Shown here: positions 6,234 through 8,372 of the stretch, in pieces
Position numbering within the stretch: position 1 is the stretch's first letter
How the letters are laid out: each line of letters opens with the position of its first letter
NCBI GenBank assembly: GCA_009936895.1
Contig: JAACDS010000246.1
Location: forward strand, 1-8,372
Origin: Pseudomonadota bacterium
GTDB taxonomy: Bacteria > Pseudomonadota > Gammaproteobacteria > Pseudomonadales > Azotimanducaceae
Reading direction: 5' to 3'
Length of the DNA: 8,372 bases
Position numbers and translations under genes: made by a program
Notes under the pieces: model-generated
Databases searched by the model: none
Told to the model about the DNA's origin: nothing
What the model saw: only the letters and a program-made list of their open reading frames with translations

Positions 6234-7361
6234 ATGACTTTTTTGTACGAATACCTGATGTTTTTAGGCCAGGTCGTCACACTTGTGATCGGTTTTATTG
6301 TGGTGGCGTCTTTTTTGGCCTCATTGGGCAGCCGGGGCCAATCCGCTGGTCAAGGGCACCTGCAGGTTCAAAAGCTCAATGAGCAAATTCGCGACCTGCG
6401 CTTTTCGATGGAAAGTCATCTGCTGACAGCAGATCAGGCCAAGAAACAGCACAAATCCGAACTGAAGGCGGAAAAAGCAGAGCAAAAGAAAGCGGCCAAA
6501 CGAGACGGGAAAAAACAGACTCAAAAAGAACCCGCCAAAGCGGCGGATCAACTCAATACCGGCGCGGCGTCCGAGGCCAGCTCGGCTGGCCCAGGATCCG
6601 TGTCGATAGCCGATGGCAGCAAGCCTCGAACCTTCGTCATTCACTTTGACGGCGATGTGGCCGCGTCGGCGGTTGAGCACCTGCGCATTGAAGTGACCGC
6701 GGTGCTGACCATGGCCCAACCGCAAGATGAAGTGGTGGTTTGCATCGAAAGCCCCGGAGGCATGGTGCACAGCTACGGTTTGGCGGCTTCTCAAATGATG
6801 CGTATACGGTCCAAGGGCATTCCTCTGACGGCTCTGGTGGATCGCGTAGCAGCGAGTGGCGGATACTTGATGGCCGCGGTGGCGAATAAAATCGTTGCTG
6901 CCCCCTTTGCTGTAATCGGCAGCATTGGTGTCGTCGCCCAGGTGCCTAATGTGCATCGCTTGTTGAAGAAAAACGATGTAGACGTAGAGGTGCTGACTGC
7001 GGGCAAGTACAAGCGAACGCTAACCTTGCTCGGCGAAAACACCGAAGAAGGCCGAGAAAAGTTTCGTGAAGAGTTGGAAGAGGTACACACCTTGTTCCAG
7101 GAATTTGTTGTGGACAACCGGCCGGAGCTCGACATCGAGGCCGTGGCGACCGGTGAAGCGTGGTATGGCTCTCGGGCGCTGGATTTGCGCTTGGTAGACG
7201 CCTTGGCTACCAGCGATGAATACGTGAGCGATCAATGCCAAGAGCGCGATGTCTACAGCGTCGCTTGGGTAGAGGTGAAAAAGCCCTTGGATCGGTTGCT
7301 TGATAAAGCCAATGGCGCCTTAGACCGTGTAAGCCATATGTTGGAATTTGTTAGAAAGTAG
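6234..7361 (+). CDS. sohB: SohB, inner-membrane S49-family serine protease
   Basis: SohB is a SppA-related Ser-Lys peptidase anchored in the inner membrane with the catalytic domain in the periplasm. The 375 residues open with one membrane segment (about 9-31, MFLGQVVTLVIGFIVVASFL). A highly charged, probably coiled-coil linker follows (about 45-105, rich in Lys, Glu and Gln), then a Ser/Ala/Gly-rich stretch (107-125). The S49 domain begins at about 132 with FVIHFDGDVAASAVEHLR, includes CIESPGGMVHSYGLAASQM, and carries the nucleophile Ser208 in DRVAASGGYLMA. The general-base Lys is in TAGKYKRTLTLLGENTEEGR; by SppA analogy it is Lys260, though Lys258 cannot be excluded. The protein is longer than E. 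coli SohB (about 350), mostly through the linker. AAGG lies 10 bases before the ATG. The next gene starts 8 bases after the stop, so co-transcription is likely. Confidence 0.94.
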   Translation: MTFLYEYLMFLGQVVTLVIGFIVVASFLASLGSRGQSAGQGHLQVQKLNEQIRDLRFSMESHLLTADQAKKQHKSELKAEKAEQKKAAKRDGKKQTQKEPAKAADQLNTGAASEASSAGPGSVSIADGSKPRTFVIHFDGDVAASAVEHLRIEVTAVLTMAQPQDEVVVCIESPGGMVHSYGLAASQMMRIRSKGIPLTALVDRVAASGGYLMAAVANKIVAAPFAVIGSIGVVAQVPNVHRLLKKNDVDVEVLTAGKYKRTLTLLGENTEEGREKFREELEEVHTLFQEFVVDNRPELDIEAVATGEAWYGSRALDLRLVDALATSDEYVSDQCQERDVYSVAWVEVKKPLDRLLDKANGALDRVSHMLEFVRK

Positions 7362-7366
7362 GAGAG
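7361..7366 (+). promoter_or_regulatory. Ribosome binding site of the acuI-like gene, touching the sohB stop
   Basis: GGAGAG follows directly on the last bases of the sohB stop codon TAG and lies about 5 bases before the ATG at 7370. This strong site in such a short gap points to co-transcription and possible coupling of the two genes. Confidence 0.7.
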
Positions 7367-7369
7367 ATC

Positions 7370-8350
7370 ATGAGTGTTAAAGCGTTTCGAGTAGAAAAAG
7401 GCGAGGCCGGTTTCAGCCGCAGCATCGTGAGTCGTGAAGAAAGCGAACTGCCAGCGGGCGAACTGCTGATTGAGGTGAAATTCTCCTCGTTGAATTTCAA
7501 GGACGGTCTGTCAGCGACAGGCAATCCTGGCGTGACCCGCAACTTCCCCCACACCCCGGGTATTGATGCGGCGGGGGTTGTGCTGGAATCCAGCCACGGT
7601 GATTTTGTTGTCGGCGATGAGGTTATAGCCATTGGGTTTGATCTTGGCATGGGAACCTCTGGTGGCTATGCCGAACGCATACGCATTCCCGCAAACTGGG
7701 CGGTCAAGTGTCCAAGCGGATTGACCCTGCATTCCAGCATGATCATTGGTACCGCAGGGTTTACTGCGGCGGAATGCGTTCAGAAGCTCGAGCAATCAGG
7801 CATGACGCCTGCGTCCGGCCCAGTGCTGGTCACCGGCGCAACCGGTGGCGTAGGCTCTGTTGCGGTCAAATTGTTGGCTCAGCTGGGTTATGAGGTGACG
7901 GCGGTCACCGGCAAGGCGGAAAAAACTGATTGGCTTAAGTCCTTGGGCGCGAGCAATGTCATCAGTCGTGAAGAAGCAGCCGCTGGGGCCGATAAGCCCA
8001 TGCTCGCGGAAACTTGGGGTGGTGTTGTGGACACAGTGGGCGGGGATATTCTGTTCAATGGCGTCAAAAGCCTGCGCTACGGATGCAGCTTAGCAGCCTG
8101 CGGGTTAGTCGCGGCACCCACCTTTGGCGCTTCTGTACTGCCGTTTATTTTGCGTCATGTGAACCTGCTGGGAATCGACTCCGTACAGCTGCCTATCGAC
8201 CAAAAAGCCGCGATTTGGCAGCGACTGGCGACGGACTGGCATATGGACTTGTCGGATCTGGAAGAAGTGCTGACTTTGGACACGCTTTCCGGTGCGATTG
8301 ATCGCATTTTGGCAGGTCAAATGGTGGGGCGAGGGGTACTGCACCTCTAG
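7370..8350 (+). CDS. acuI: AcuI/YhdH-type NADPH-dependent MDR oxidoreductase (acrylyl-CoA reductase family)
   Basis: This zinc-free medium-chain dehydrogenase/reductase (326 aa) belongs to the YhdH/YhfP/AcuI family, whose characterised members reduce acryloyl-CoA to propionyl-CoA with NADPH. Visible features are the N-terminal GroES-like fold with EVKFSSLNFKDGLSATG (35-51), FPHTPGIDAAGVV (59-71) and GDEVIAIGFDLGMGTSGGYA (82-101), then IGTAGFTAAECV (126-137). The Rossmann motif is VTGATGGVGSVAV (154-166). The family C-terminus, here GQMVGRGVLHL, is intact. No structural-zinc cysteine cluster is present, as expected for this family. It follows sohB by 8 bases with its own strong ribosome site. 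Family is firm; acryloyl-CoA as the physiological substrate, for example from DMSP or propionate-related metabolism, is inferred from homologues, since no such pathway genes are seen here. Confidence 0.9.
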   Translation: MSVKAFRVEKGEAGFSRSIVSREESELPAGELLIEVKFSSLNFKDGLSATGNPGVTRNFPHTPGIDAAGVVLESSHGDFVVGDEVIAIGFDLGMGTSGGYAERIRIPANWAVKCPSGLTLHSSMIIGTAGFTAAECVQKLEQSGMTPASGPVLVTGATGGVGSVAVKLLAQLGYEVTAVTGKAEKTDWLKSLGASNVISREEAAAGADKPMLAETWGGVVDTVGGDILFNGVKSLRYGCSLAACGLVAAPTFGASVLPFILRHVNLLGIDSVQLPIDQKAAIWQRLATDWHMDLSDLEEVLTLDTLSGAIDRILAGQMVGRGVLHL

Positions 8351-8372
8351 CGCATCCTAGTGCTTATCAGTC

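Noticed and set aside
6321..6956. A 211-codon open frame on the minus strand inside sohB
   Set aside because: Its product is His- and Arg-rich without family features, and it lies wholly opposite a well-supported sohB. It looks like a codon-bias shadow.
1..8372. Mobile elements, CRISPR arrays, tRNA/rRNA genes, toxin-antitoxin or defence genes
   Set aside because: I found no repeats, integrase or transposase motifs, RNA-gene-like folds or defence domains; every sizeable stretch is explained by housekeeping genes.

Overview
The window is a compact stretch of chromosome from a gammaproteobacterium. The basis is gene content and order: mltD, a yafS-type methyltransferase, rnhA and dnaQ cluster together, and nhaB, nudC, sohB and an acuI/yhdH-type reductase are close to their gammaproteobacterial homologues. 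Moderate GC, the Na+/H+ antiporter nhaB and an acryloyl-CoA-reductase-like gene would fit a marine lineage; this is inference. There are no RNA genes, CRISPR arrays, insertion sequences or phage genes, and coding density is high.

Left part (1-3120). The 5' part of mltD (membrane-bound lytic transglycosylase D) runs leftward and off the window edge. Diverging from it is a probable three-gene operon: a YafS-like methyltransferase, rnhA (RNase HI, TTG start) and dnaQ (Pol III epsilon proofreading subunit). rnhA and dnaQ are translationally coupled by an ATGA overlap. A hairpin at 3136-3168 separates dnaQ from the convergent nhaB.

Middle (3192-5726). nhaB runs leftward. Its reading frame is complete and family-like over 485 codons, except for one in-frame TGA at codon 135, where E. 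coli NhaB, as I recall its sequence, has a cysteine. This is the main anomaly of the window. It may be a nonsense mutation, a sequencing error, or recoding (readthrough or selenocysteine). Divergent from nhaB is nudC, with an intact zinc ribbon and Nudix box.

Right part (5735-8350). A small SCP2-like sterol/lipid-carrier domain protein converges on nudC, with only 8 bases between the stop codons. Divergent from it are sohB (inner-membrane S49 peptidase) and, 8 bases further on, an AcuI/YhdH-type zinc-free MDR reductase, likely co-transcribed with sohB.

Most of the window is housekeeping: cell-wall remodelling, replication fidelity and R-loop removal, Na+/pH homeostasis, NAD(H)/NAD-RNA hydrolysis and membrane proteolysis. 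I found no convincing new multi-gene system. The nhaB TGA is the observation most worth following.
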